From Leishmania mexicana MHOM/GT/2001/U1103 (taxonomy: Eukaryota; Euglenozoa; Kinetoplastea; Trypanosomatida; Trypanosomatidae), in contig NC_018325.1 in the NCBI RefSeq assembly GCF_000234665.1, positions 1-64,000 on the forward strand: a stretch of 64,000 nucleotides of DNA, in the 5' to 3' direction. Position 1 is the first letter of the stretch. Each line of letters starts with the position of its first letter. The notes below the pieces were generated by a model. That model had not been told where the DNA came from and made no database searches. It saw only the letters and a program-made list of their open reading frames with translations. A program made the translations under genes and the position numbers. This document shows, in pieces, positions 39,801 through 47,920 of the stretch.

Positions 39801-41962
39801 TGCACCAGGGCACACTCGTGTGTGGCACGGTCGAGTACTCGAAGACGGCCTTCGTGACAGCTTTCGGCGACGGTCCGCGTGAGGCGCTAGCTGTGGCGGA
39901 GCTCGCTGCCGCCGTCAAAACCCTCAACGTTCTCGTCACTGAGCCGGTCAAGCAGGCGCTCTCGGGCTTGTACGACTGCAACATCGTCGACGTCATCAAG
40001 CTCCCCAATTCGGCCCACCCGCTGCTGCTCTTCGAGCTGAGTGGCAGCCGCACCCCAGAGAGATCACTGAACGATACGCACCTGCAGATGCCCACACAGG
40101 CGGAGTTTTCTATAGACTACGCGCGCGCCTTTGCCCAGTTCCGCAACCACGAGTTCAGCAAAGCGCTGCAGGGCATTCAGAAGCTCCGCACACACACCAG
40201 CAGTCGCAACGTGCATCTGCTGCGCCGGCTGGAGCGCTTGTGTCTCTTCTATTCCGCCCAGCCTGCCGCTCTCCCGCGTCCCTACCACCGCGCCTTCCCG
40301 GTGTGGGTCAACTACGAGGCCATCGCGCAGGCAGGGCTGCACAACGACCCACATTTGACGACTTCGCAGACTGAAAGCTTGACGACCCACAACATAAACA
40401 GAGGTTTTGTGTACCAGGAGGTGCCGGTGCTGCGCAACGACATGGACTGCATCCGCGACTTCAAGCAGGAGCTGCAGGCAAACATGCGCCGATTAGTTTC
40501 GCCGCAACGGACGACGCGCCACCGCCTCTCGCCCACCTTAGACAACTCTTCGACATCCACGCACGACAACCTACACGCCTCCCTGCCAATACGGTCCACG
40601 CCATTGCCGATGCCTGTGAGTGCCGGGATACTGTTGGAGATCAGTGGAGACCTCTCCGAGTCACTCTCGGCAGCCACGTCTGCGAAGCCTCGCTACGTCG
40701 ACACTCAAGCAAATGTTGCAGAGATGAGCCTCCCGCCTCTACGGCCGACACCGGTGGTAACGATAGCGCCACCTTGCTCCATCGCAGGGCCACCGTTGGT
40801 GGCCGCATCGACATCGGCACCGGTGGTATGCGAGGAAGCGAAGGGCCGCAATGACCCGGAGCGGGCGAGCCCTGAGGTGTTGTCTCCACAAGGCATGCCC
40901 TTTCCGTCGAGGCACTCGGCCGTGGCGCACAGCGTCACGAGTCTTCCGCCCGTGGCGTTGGCGGGCACCCCCGACCTCGTCAACGCCTCTGCTGTCCTGC
41001 TGCAGAGCGCCGCCACGCACACCGACTCCATCAGCAGCTTCGCGCAAGCAGACGTCGCGAGCTGCTCTATAATTCAATCCGCTGGCCTCTCCTTTCAGGA
41101 GACGGGCGGTATGCGCGGTCTCTGCGTAAGCAACGAAACACTGCCAGTGACGATCAAGGCCAAGAACGGGACAACGTACCTGCGAAGTACACGTATCCTG
41201 GGCAAGGGCTCCTTTGGCTGCGTGTACCTTGGAATGGATGCCCACTCGGGGCGGCTAGTTGCCATCAAGTTCCTCCCGCTGCCAAGTGACGAGTCAGGGA
41301 TGGAGGTGATAGAGGCGGAGGTGCTCATACTACAGCGGGTCAACGACACCCACGTGGTGCAGCTGCTCTCCTACGCGTTTGATGGAGACACCATTGTCAT
41401 TTTCATGGAGTGCATGCTGGCAGGGTCGCTGCAGAACATGATCGCCGCCTTCCGCACCATCCCCAGCACCACCGCTCGTGTCTTCATGCGCGACGTTCTG
41501 CGTGGACTGAGCAAGCTGCACTCCATGGGCGTCATTCATCGCGACATGAAGCCGCAGAATGTGCTGCTCAGCTTCGCAGGCAACTGCAAGATTTCCGACT
41601 TTGGCGCTTCCGCGTGGCTCCAGGAGCTGGCGCGCAAAGAGTCGAAGGGAGAGGTGTGCGGCACCCCCGTCTACCTCGCCCCAGAGGCAGCGCGCGGCAG
41701 CCCGGAGAAAGAGAGCGACATTTGGAGCTGCGGCATCATGTTCTTGCAGATGATCACTGGCCAGCTGCCGTACTCGCCCGAGCAGCTTGGCTTGGGTGCC
41801 GCCGCGCTTGTGTACCAGATCGGTAGCGGCATCGCGCAGCCGAATGTACCCGACGATCTCGACGTGCTGGACGCGGAGTTTGTGCGCGCCTGCCTGGACA
41901 ACGACCCTAGCAAGCGCACCTCCGCTGCGGGTCTTCTGCAATTGGCTCTCTTCACCGTATAA
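36884..41962 (+). CDS. Receptor-like membrane STE11 kinase with cyclase-like domain, RDK1-like
   Basis: The 1692-residue protein has a Ser-rich N-terminal region (1-284), a membrane span at about 286-309 and a 300-residue extracytoplasmic region that looks like a Cache-type sensor. A second span lies at about 615-642, then a class III nucleotide-cyclase-like domain (about 878-1060), a disordered Ser/Pro linker and a C-terminal kinase domain (1430-1692). The kinase is intact: GKGSFGCVY loop, Lys1462 (VAIK), Asp1554 (HRDMKPQN), Asp1572 (DFG), APE, and STE11-like subdomain XI. The cyclase-like domain lacks the first metal-binding Asp (LCIHIPSVELAYL in place of FxDIxxFT), so cAMP synthesis is unlikely. 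T. brucei RDK1, a membrane STE11 kinase that represses bloodstream-to-procyclic differentiation, has this architecture. The orthology is inferred from layout. Confidence 0.88.
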   Translation: MQRGTEKKTSSDVDVESVFMALSPSASEKEMVHGASAASGLHCFKDALRIELPNICSEQCATPSSPANGTGSGSPETAIYHPSEIAFSREIEECTPLSIEEDNARQSAVALLQAGILQKPAGGSSGRGTSRRLPSFIPTFSNLEPVDAMRKSPVSLFTNIRRKNICRMSISAGTLQREMSIEADRTSGGEPDGVIPCSGAVNRSSRSFELHPTLTAVIGRGASSAPSSPERQQRCGSTFTSPAPSQPISSISLADKESEESGDSSEQGIEMDRVLRDASKIRGLRLTWLLYMLIMMVIILFGLVLVQITYETSRMLTRSATEAVQAEAASLLNSVGMQQYALDKLFEVMYETKITGFFSETVTHDTVRDIICSSLYRAPIAFAMYDETGKLQWKTVCKQYSLIGTPAELPQTVEPSIAFMRIVDYGELVLAYRTFYSDEGAETYVMMTEKETLGRTLVNNDMANYSTATLQSLTAAFFLPKWNTTQLTMLFHTLTKEARSYASTPTSPSAAALTATFESLCHPDSPYVWHTVLVPRKTSERVKSLISVADWLETTTHPIPTPHFEYKQAWGQLSKANLCCVKCMSIGGEKCAFDNPTNVWFLVDYTMAHLESIQTTVAIVGALSVMAVVIFSVIMFLVYISITVPVNYLRYQLMRAVGSNEKVTPWQRKIVRWTYRLWLGDLTSIARSIYILSLCFRLNKKYVPDHVLRNHAKQLYMRRRKFNFLEEADLKEDTMLEQDTDSDNEAESPLIGGKTDLPPSDKRFLWHLSVTRDKDQADHTASESGVEARISDGATFAEASPLYASRRQLPTTSYEVVVPCGRAAPAPRGAGLPRDAPFNVKAYGELDDTVAMQEASTMAAAFMTIQSSNDIMSIRREYETTVLCIHIPSVELAYLINYSGAAHQHRRLMRVLLHRIRRHKGALFHCSGDCLGAVWNAFEGCPNHAECAAVCAQEIANAVAPYRSDGLHVGMVLHQGTLVCGTVEYSKTAFVTAFGDGPREALAVAELAAAVKTLNVLVTEPVKQALSGLYDCNIVDVIKLPNSAHPLLLFELSGSRTPERSLNDTHLQMPTQAEFSIDYARAFAQFRNHEFSKALQGIQKLRTHTSSRNVHLLRRLERLCLFYSAQPAALPRPYHRAFPVWVNYEAIAQAGLHNDPHLTTSQTESLTTHNINRGFVYQEVPVLRNDMDCIRDFKQELQANMRRLVSPQRTTRHRLSPTLDNSSTSTHDNLHASLPIRSTPLPMPVSAGILLEISGDLSESLSAATSAKPRYVDTQANVAEMSLPPLRPTPVVTIAPPCSIAGPPLVAASTSAPVVCEEAKGRNDPERASPEVLSPQGMPFPSRHSAVAHSVTSLPPVALAGTPDLVNASAVLLQSAATHTDSISSFAQADVASCSIIQSAGLSFQETGGMRGLCVSNETLPVTIKAKNGTTYLRSTRILGKGSFGCVYLGMDAHSGRLVAIKFLPLPSDESGMEVIEAEVLILQRVNDTHVVQLLSYAFDGDTIVIFMECMLAGSLQNMIAAFRTIPSTTARVFMRDVLRGLSKLHSMGVIHRDMKPQNVLLSFAGNCKISDFGASAWLQELARKESKGEVCGTPVYLAPEAARGSPEKESDIWSCGIMFLQMITGQLPYSPEQLGLGAAALVYQIGSGIAQPNVPDDLDVLDAEFVRACLDNDPSKRTSAAGLLQLALFTV

Positions 41963-42870
41963 TGGCAGGCAATGGTGAAACGACAAGGCGGCGCCACCTC
42001 CCTGCTGCCCATGGATGCACGCCTGTATGCGTGGTGCGTGGTTGCGTAAGCGCCGTTCTCTCTTCGTCCCCCTCAGCGCCCGCTCCATCCATGGCGTTGT
42101 TCTTCGAATGTGTCTCATGTGACTGGGTGTAGCGGTGGTTGTGTAGTGTATTCGAGGCTAGATGGCGGGGCAGACCATGCTGCTGTCCTGCTTCGCGGAT
42201 GCCTTGTATCTCTTCATGTAGTTGAGCATGTAAACCAGACGCTGCCTGTGTGTCATGTGCTCCTTACACACGCACACGATCAAGCAGGGGGAAGCACATG
42301 ATGGCTTGTTAAAAGGTTTGCCCTCCGACTTGGTTTCCGTGCTCACGAAGGAAAGTGTCGGCATCTCCCTCCCTCTCTCTCGACGTGTGGGATGGCGTGG
42401 GGGCCTTTGTTTCTCTTCGCCCTTTTCCCTTGATGTGCCTTTCAGTAGGTTTTGCGTGTGTTGGCACGCGTGAATACATAGCTAAGCGTGTGCCTGGGCG
42501 TGTGCTCCAGTGGGTGAAAGAGTGGGCTGCCTGCACCCTCTGTCCGCGTGCCCATCATGCACACATGCCCACGCCACGCACACCTTATTTCTTCTCCTTA
42601 GCGTTTCATTGTGTATGCGAGTGTTCCCCTTTCGTGTGATCGTGCACGTGTGTGCAAGCGTGTAAGAGAGAAGGACGGAGGGATAGAGAGCATGCGGCCC
42701 CACCTCCCCCCCCATTACCCTCCGTCCTTCTCTAGGATCTTTGTTGCAGTCGTAGCCTCCGTATCGCTGGTGTTGTTTTTCTTTTACCACATGTGCAGAT
42801 GGATGTGTTTGTTCCGCCTTTACTATTCTTTCGATGCCCCGTCCTTCCGACTCGAATGCGCAGAGCTGCC
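41963..42870 (+). other. Spacer after the receptor-like kinase
   Basis: UTR-like sequence. A pyrimidine-rich stretch at 42810-42856 precedes CGCAG (AG at 42862-42863), which could be the acceptor for the small frame at 42871. Confidence 0.55.
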
Positions 42871-43155
42871 ATGGCACGCTGTGCAATGCCGCGGCTTGAA
42901 GCAACGGAGAGGGAGAAGCATGGCATACAGGCAAGTGCGGAGAGTCTCAGAGAGCGCTCTGACCTGCGGCCGGCCAACTTCCTCCTTGAAGCCGTCCGGC
43001 ATTCACCTCGACCACCACCACCCACTGTTAACCGCACGGCAGACGCCACCGCCTCCGCCCTGGAGCACGACCCTGAACGCAGTACGCATGCGAAGAAGGG
43101 CAAGAAGCGTCCATTGGACGCATGGTCCGATTCAACAACGGATGACTCGTCCTAG
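42871..43155 (+). CDS. Possible small hydrophilic protein
   Basis: This 94-codon frame starts with an ATG eight bases after a predicted trans-splice AG. The product is hydrophilic: a charged start (RLEATEREKHGIQ), a LRERSDLRPANFLLEAVRH helix, a proline run, a KKGKKRPLDAW basic patch and an acidic Ser/Asp end (SDSTTDDSS). The basic-then-acidic ending could be nuclear or regulatory. GC preference at third positions is weaker than in long neighbours. No family is recognised. It may be a real short gene or the 3' UTR of the kinase gene. Confidence 0.45.
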   Translation: MARCAMPRLEATEREKHGIQASAESLRERSDLRPANFLLEAVRHSPRPPPPTVNRTADATASALEHDPERSTHAKKGKKRPLDAWSDSTTDDSS

Positions 43156-43298
43156 GCGACCAGGGTGTAGCCGTGGTGCAGCAGAGGGCAGGCGAAATGC
43201 GGCTGTGCGTGCGTGTATACTTGCTGGCGTGTTCGTGGTGGAATATGGACGTGCAAAAAAATAGTTGCTGCTGCAATGGCAGCCATGGAATGACGAGG

Positions 43299-43745
43299 GA
43301 CACCCCTATCCCTGCCAGATGCAGAGCCACCTCTGCTGGTGGCAGCGTCAAGCGCCTACGGCATAGGAAAGTCAGAGCGATGTGTTGCCACTAATGTCAG
43401 AGGTGAGACTCTGGATAGCATTGTCCTGCATCAACCTGCGACAGCGAGCAGGTGTGTGGCCACCCATGTGATGGGCAGAGTGCCAGCGTGGCTCGAGCGT
43501 CTCTCACCCCCGGCCCTCACACGGCTTGCTGGTGTGGGGAGTCGGACCCACCCCTAGGGATGCGCCAGGTGTGGCGACCACCACAATGGGAACGGCTGTG
43601 AGGCGACCTGTAGAGCCGGAGGGTGGATCGTGTGCGAGGAAGGGGGACCGTGCTCTCCGATGAATGAGTCGGCGCATTTCGGCAGCGCGGTTGTACCGCT
43701 GCTACGCACCACGGGATGCGGGCCTGTGACAGGTCAGGCATCGGG
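43299..43745 (+). mobile_element. SIDER-like retroposon remnant C
   Basis: The longest of three related copies. Its left half matches remnant B (CCTCTG.TGGTG, GTCAAGCGCCTACG, AGAGCGATGTGT, ACTAATGTCAG) and its right half matches remnant A (CATGTGATGGGCAGAG, CTGGTGTGGGGAG, GATGCGCCAGG, TGTGAGGCGACCT, GAGTCGGCGCATT). The shared order across three unlinked 3' regions shows they are copies of one element. Length, sense orientation and position between a stop codon and the next gene fit Leishmania SIDER2. Boundaries are approximate, and no target-site duplication could be defined. Confidence 0.62.
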
Positions 43746-44601
43746 ACGTTCGACCTTACGTTATATGACGGAGAAATCGAGCTGCTGACGCAGAAAGCAT
43801 CCCACAGCTGCAAGGACGACCTCTTCGACTGTTGCACCCATCACTAGTATCGCGAGTAGGCGTGCACGTGGTGCTGCCTCTTCTCCTGCGGCTCACCTGC
43901 GTGCGTGCGTGCTCTGGTATTCTCAGTTTTTATGTTTTCTCGTCTGATGAGAGCATGTAGCGCATGCCGAATGCGTACGCAAGTGAAAAGAGAGGGCTGC
44001 CGGGACGTGCAGCTGGACACGAGTATGGGTGTGGGTGTGTGTCTCCTCGTGCCAGCAACACGGTCTTGTGCAATGCTGTGCTGTGCTGCATGTCTGTGTA
44101 TGTTGCGAAGGCGTGTGTTGCAGTTTCTGCTGCGGAAGCAGTTACATGTCTGCCATTCCTCTCCACTTCACTTTTCTGTTCTAGCTCGATATGCACACGC
44201 ACACACGCTCCGATGGGGTGGTGGAAGAAAGGGGCGCCAAGAATGATGTGGCTGGCGGGTTGTGGAACGAGGGGGTTGGCCTACCGAACTTCCCTAGCGA
44301 TACCCGCATCTTCTCTTCTCCTTGCCGTGTTGAGCGGGTCGAATCTGCTTGAGCATGGATAGAGAAAAGTCTGTGCATGTGTCGCGTCTCCTCCTCCCAT
44401 CGCTTTGCTCCTCGACCCCTATACCTTCAGTGTGCCTCCGTGTGCGTGCGCGTGTACGTCCCTTCGACGGCCCGTGTCTCCCCTGTCGTTGTGCGCTTGT
44501 ATTCTTTCTCCTTTATTTTATGTAGTCCCTCCACGCTTCGCGAATGAACATCTGCGTGCTCGGCATCCTCCAGTGAGCCGTGCACGCATGTGTGTGGATG
44601 T

Positions 44602-44622
44602 GGGTGTGGGTGTGGGTGTGGG
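44602..44622 (+). repeat. GGGTGT array, potential G-quadruplex
   Basis: Four GGG runs at 44602-44604, 44608-44610, 44614-44616 and 44620-44622 are separated by TGT loops, the spacing needed for a three-tier quadruplex. It lies on the coding-strand side, in the region transcribed before the 45216 gene. Confidence 0.7.
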
Positions 44623-45215
44623 TGTGTCCGTCCTACTCACTTTTATGTATGTGTGCGTGTCTCCGGCCTATTCGCCCCTAAAGCCGAAATACATCGCCCA
44701 CGCCCTCTGCCGTCCCCCCTCCCCTCCTCCTTTGCAGAATGGGAGGGGGACGACAGAGCGAGGAGCCCAGGCGACGCGCCGTCACGCGGAGGCGCACGTG
44801 ATGAGCCGGTGTGAGCGTCTAATGCCCTCCCTTTGCCCCTCACATACACCCCCACCTGTGTGTCTCTCACACACATGTACATCCATGCACATTCGCCTCT
44901 GCTCCCCTGCCCGCGCCATTTGCCGGGCACCGCTGCGCCGCGCTCCCCCCTCCACCCATCCACCCCTTCACCCATCCCCCCCCACCACCACCACCAACCT
45001 TCAAGCGGCTGATAAATCGCGGCCTTCGAACGAAGCGACTGCAGCCATCAAAGCTTCAATACGACCGCGAAGAAGGGCGCGTGCGGGAGGGGAGCTCTGC
45101 CTTTGTCGCTCTGGGTGCGTGTGCCGGCGCCTATTGCTGCCGTTTGCCGTACAGGGTGAAGACAGCGCGGTCGGCAACTCTTGTGCTGTGCGGCTCCTCC
45201 GTGCCACGAAGAGGA

Positions 45216-47144
45216 ATGCGGCGATACGTGAGGTGCGCATGGGTGCACCGAGGCGGCCGATGGGCAATCACCACGCTAGCCAAGGCAGCCGTGGCGTCAG
45301 CCGCCGCTACTCCATCGTTGCTGGTGTCTTCTAGCGTCCTCACCACTTCACGCCACTGCACGACGACAAGCGCATCGGCAGAGGTACCAGCGCAAGGCGA
45401 CGACGGCGACGCGCTTGTCCCTCACCTCAAGCAAGACATGGAGGCACTCGAGACGCTGCGCTCCATCGCGCCTGTCAGCTCCACGGAGGAAATCCAGGCA
45501 ATGATCAAGAGCGCGAAGAACGCTCGCGAGGTGCGGATGGTGCTCGAGAGGATCGTCTACACGCATCACCTCTGCTTTGACCTGCTCAACGGTCACGGCT
45601 ACCGTGTTGCGGTGCTGCAGACGCTGACAGCCGTCGCACCGCACGCGAGCTGCATGTACGAGTGGTTCGACTGCGTCGCCCGCTTCCGGCGCCTGGGCTT
45701 CACGCTCACCCGCACGTACGCGGCGGAGGGTTTCACGACGATACGGCAGTGGCTGTCACGGGAGTTCCTTCACCGCGGGAGATCGCCCAGCATCGTCACG
45801 GGGGGCACGGCGCACATCAAGGAGCTGATGCAGTGGTGCCTCGAGGACCGACTTGTCTTTGACCACGTCCTCTACACCCGCATCGTGTTTTTACTGACGA
45901 TGATCGTCAGCTACTTGGACCGGCAGAACTTGTACCGCGCCTCCTTCCCGGAGGATTTCGCGAAGCGTGACGGTATCGTGGTCGAGTGGATCGTGACTAA
46001 CGAGCGGTGTGTCGACTTTGACGAGTGCGTGCTGCAGTGCGACGCCGTGATGGAGGAGTTGCTGGAGCAGATGCGGCAGGACATTCCGTCACGCCCTCCG
46101 TTCAGCTTCATGTACCGCCTCGCGGACTACTACTTCGCCACCGACAACGTGGAGAAGATGATCGCCGTGATGGAGGATGCGGAGAGCTACGGCGTGAGCG
46201 TGGCGGAGAGCACGACGGCAAAGCTGATGCAGATGGCATGTGCCTTCAACTCTCCACAGGTGCCGGAGCTGCTGCTGCGGTGGCGAGTGCTGCCCCCTCA
46301 GTGTGTGCTGGCCACGCCGGACGTGAGCCGCCTCCTCTTCTTCTACAGTCGTTCTGGCGGCGGCCTGCCGTGCCCGCACTGCGGAGAGCCCTTCAATCAT
46401 CGGAACGTCAGCGTGTACTGCTGGCTGCAGACGCCGCCGCATCAGCGGCAGTGCCCGGCGCTGCGCAAGGCGCGCGTGCAAAAGGGAGAGTTAGAGGAGT
46501 CGCAGGAGCTGCCCCAGAACGCGGACTGGTCGGCACAGGCCTTTGGGCTCTTCGAGCTCTCGCGTGCCCGTGCCATTGAGTGGACGGCGGTAGAGTGGCG
46601 TGGCTTCTTGCTCTGCTGCATCTTCTCTCCGCGCGCCATGGAGGCCAAGGCGCTCATGGACCAGCACCTTGACGTGACGGAAATGGATGACTTCTTGCGA
46701 GCCGCCTGCATTCGACTGCTGCGCCACCACGCACCAGCAGAGGCATGGCCCACCCTAAAGAAGTGGAAGCAGCGACAATGTAACATGTCGCCCATTGCGC
46801 TGCAGGAGGCGCTGATGGCCGCCTCGATGGTGGCGGACGCTGCCACGCGGCTGGAACACATAAAGGCGGTGTGGCAGCTGCTTCTGGAGAAGGATAGCTA
46901 CGTTATGCCCCTGACACGCCGTTTCTATCAGCGACGAATGGATGAGCTGGCAAAGAGCTATGCCGCCGCCGCCGGTGGTGACGAGAAGTCGCAAGACGGC
47001 TTGGCGACGGAGCGGGAGGAGGCTCAGCTAATGCAGAAGGTCGTGGAGATGCAGCCGCGCCACGTATCGCTGCTCGATATGAAGGACAGCGCCGCCGACT
47101 TCGTTGTCGGGACACGTCGCAAGAACGTCTATCGGCCGCGTTAA
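45216..47144 (+). CDS. Probable mitochondrial helical-repeat protein with CxxC cluster
   Basis: The 642-residue product has a typical mitochondrial presequence: MRRYVRCAWVHRGGRW and an Ala/Ser/Thr-rich stretch, basic and without acidic residues for about 50 residues. The rest is helical, with repeated two-helix units that resemble pentatricopeptide-type solenoids, for example VEKMIAVMEDAESYGVSVAE and TRLEHIKAVWQLLLEKDSYV, though no repeat is canonical. Near 385-415 a Cys/His cluster (CPHCGEPFNHRN, then CWLQ...QRQC) could bind one zinc ion. This combination suggests organellar RNA metabolism or a mitoribosome assembly or structural role, which is inference. The ATG at 45216 is the first in frame; the longer frame from 45081 starts at GTG. 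Confidence 0.72.
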   Translation: MRRYVRCAWVHRGGRWAITTLAKAAVASAAATPSLLVSSSVLTTSRHCTTTSASAEVPAQGDDGDALVPHLKQDMEALETLRSIAPVSSTEEIQAMIKSAKNAREVRMVLERIVYTHHLCFDLLNGHGYRVAVLQTLTAVAPHASCMYEWFDCVARFRRLGFTLTRTYAAEGFTTIRQWLSREFLHRGRSPSIVTGGTAHIKELMQWCLEDRLVFDHVLYTRIVFLLTMIVSYLDRQNLYRASFPEDFAKRDGIVVEWIVTNERCVDFDECVLQCDAVMEELLEQMRQDIPSRPPFSFMYRLADYYFATDNVEKMIAVMEDAESYGVSVAESTTAKLMQMACAFNSPQVPELLLRWRVLPPQCVLATPDVSRLLFFYSRSGGGLPCPHCGEPFNHRNVSVYCWLQTPPHQRQCPALRKARVQKGELEESQELPQNADWSAQAFGLFELSRARAIEWTAVEWRGFLLCCIFSPRAMEAKALMDQHLDVTEMDDFLRAACIRLLRHHAPAEAWPTLKKWKQRQCNMSPIALQEALMAASMVADAATRLEHIKAVWQLLLEKDSYVMPLTRRFYQRRMDELAKSYAAAAGGDEKSQDGLATEREEAQLMQKVVEMQPRHVSLLDMKDSAADFVVGTRRKNVYRPR

Positions 47145-47920
47145 GCTAGTAGACCGTGTCCGTCCCGCTTCCCCACCTCGCCTCCCTGCAGACATGTGCG
47201 CCAACGTATCTGTGAAATTGTCGGTCACAACGAGGGAGGGACTGGTGGTGGTGGTGGTGTGTGTGTGGGTGAATGTTGACGTATCTGTGCAGGTGCACGT
47301 GGGAAGAGGCGCCGGGGTGGTCTCCCCCCTCCCCGGCTGCAGTTGATCCCTTCGACCGATGCGCTTGTGGTTGTGCTCACAGCGTGCGTTGAGACACGTG
47401 TGTCTCTCCCACACAGAGACAAGAGAATACGAAGAGGAGGATCACTGAGCATCTGCGCAATGTACGGCCGAGACCGCCTGCCACAGCTCGCCACTTCCGT
47501 CTCGATGGGCGATGCGCTTAGACGAGATGGAGAGTGGGGGAGGGAGAACTGATAATACGCGGCGGCACTGATGGCACTTGCCTCCCCCTCCCCCCTCCCC
47601 CGCCTGGTGTGCCAAAGCGGCTCTTACCATGTGCTGTGTCATCACCCGCCCCTTACCCGCCTTTCGACCATGCCTGACACCGTTCTCCCTTTCTCTTCCT
47701 CTCACTCTCTCTGTTTTGGGGCACCTCCCCAGTACACATTGGCCCGACACCAGCAGCGAAGGACGGACGACCGCGTCTCTTGGCTACCGACACGGGTGCC
47801 ACCGCCCCCAGTTCCTGCATTGTGACACTCATAGACACATACATACGCTCCCTTGCCGCGTATCGAGACCAGTACTTGTGTCTCCCTCCCCGCCCCACCA
47901 TCACCCCCGCCACACGTCAC
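47145..47920 (+). other. Spacer before the pseudokinase gene
   Basis: Contains a GGTGGT/TGTG run at 47240-47262 and pyrimidine tracts at 47579-47602 and 47685-47715. No gene is seen; the in-frame upstream ATG at 47780 is discussed with the next gene. Confidence 0.55.

Larger units (their letters stand above)
43156..45215 (+). other. 2.06 kb spacer with SIDER-like remnant and G-rich repeat
   Basis: Holds SIDER-like remnant C, the GGGTGT array at 44602-44622 and pyrimidine tracts at 44717-44737 (ending TTTGCAG, AG at 44736-44737) and 44940-45000. The long frame 44405-45334 is a C-rich artefact. Confidence 0.6.

Noticed and set aside
36884..41962. Functional receptor adenylate cyclase
   Set aside because: The cyclase-like domain lacks the first metal-binding Asp, and the C-terminal domain is an intact kinase, unlike the trypanosomatid receptor cyclases.
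44405..45334. 309-codon frame before the mitochondrial protein gene
   Set aside because: C-rich low-complexity sequence with splice-acceptor tracts; it overlaps the next gene out of frame.
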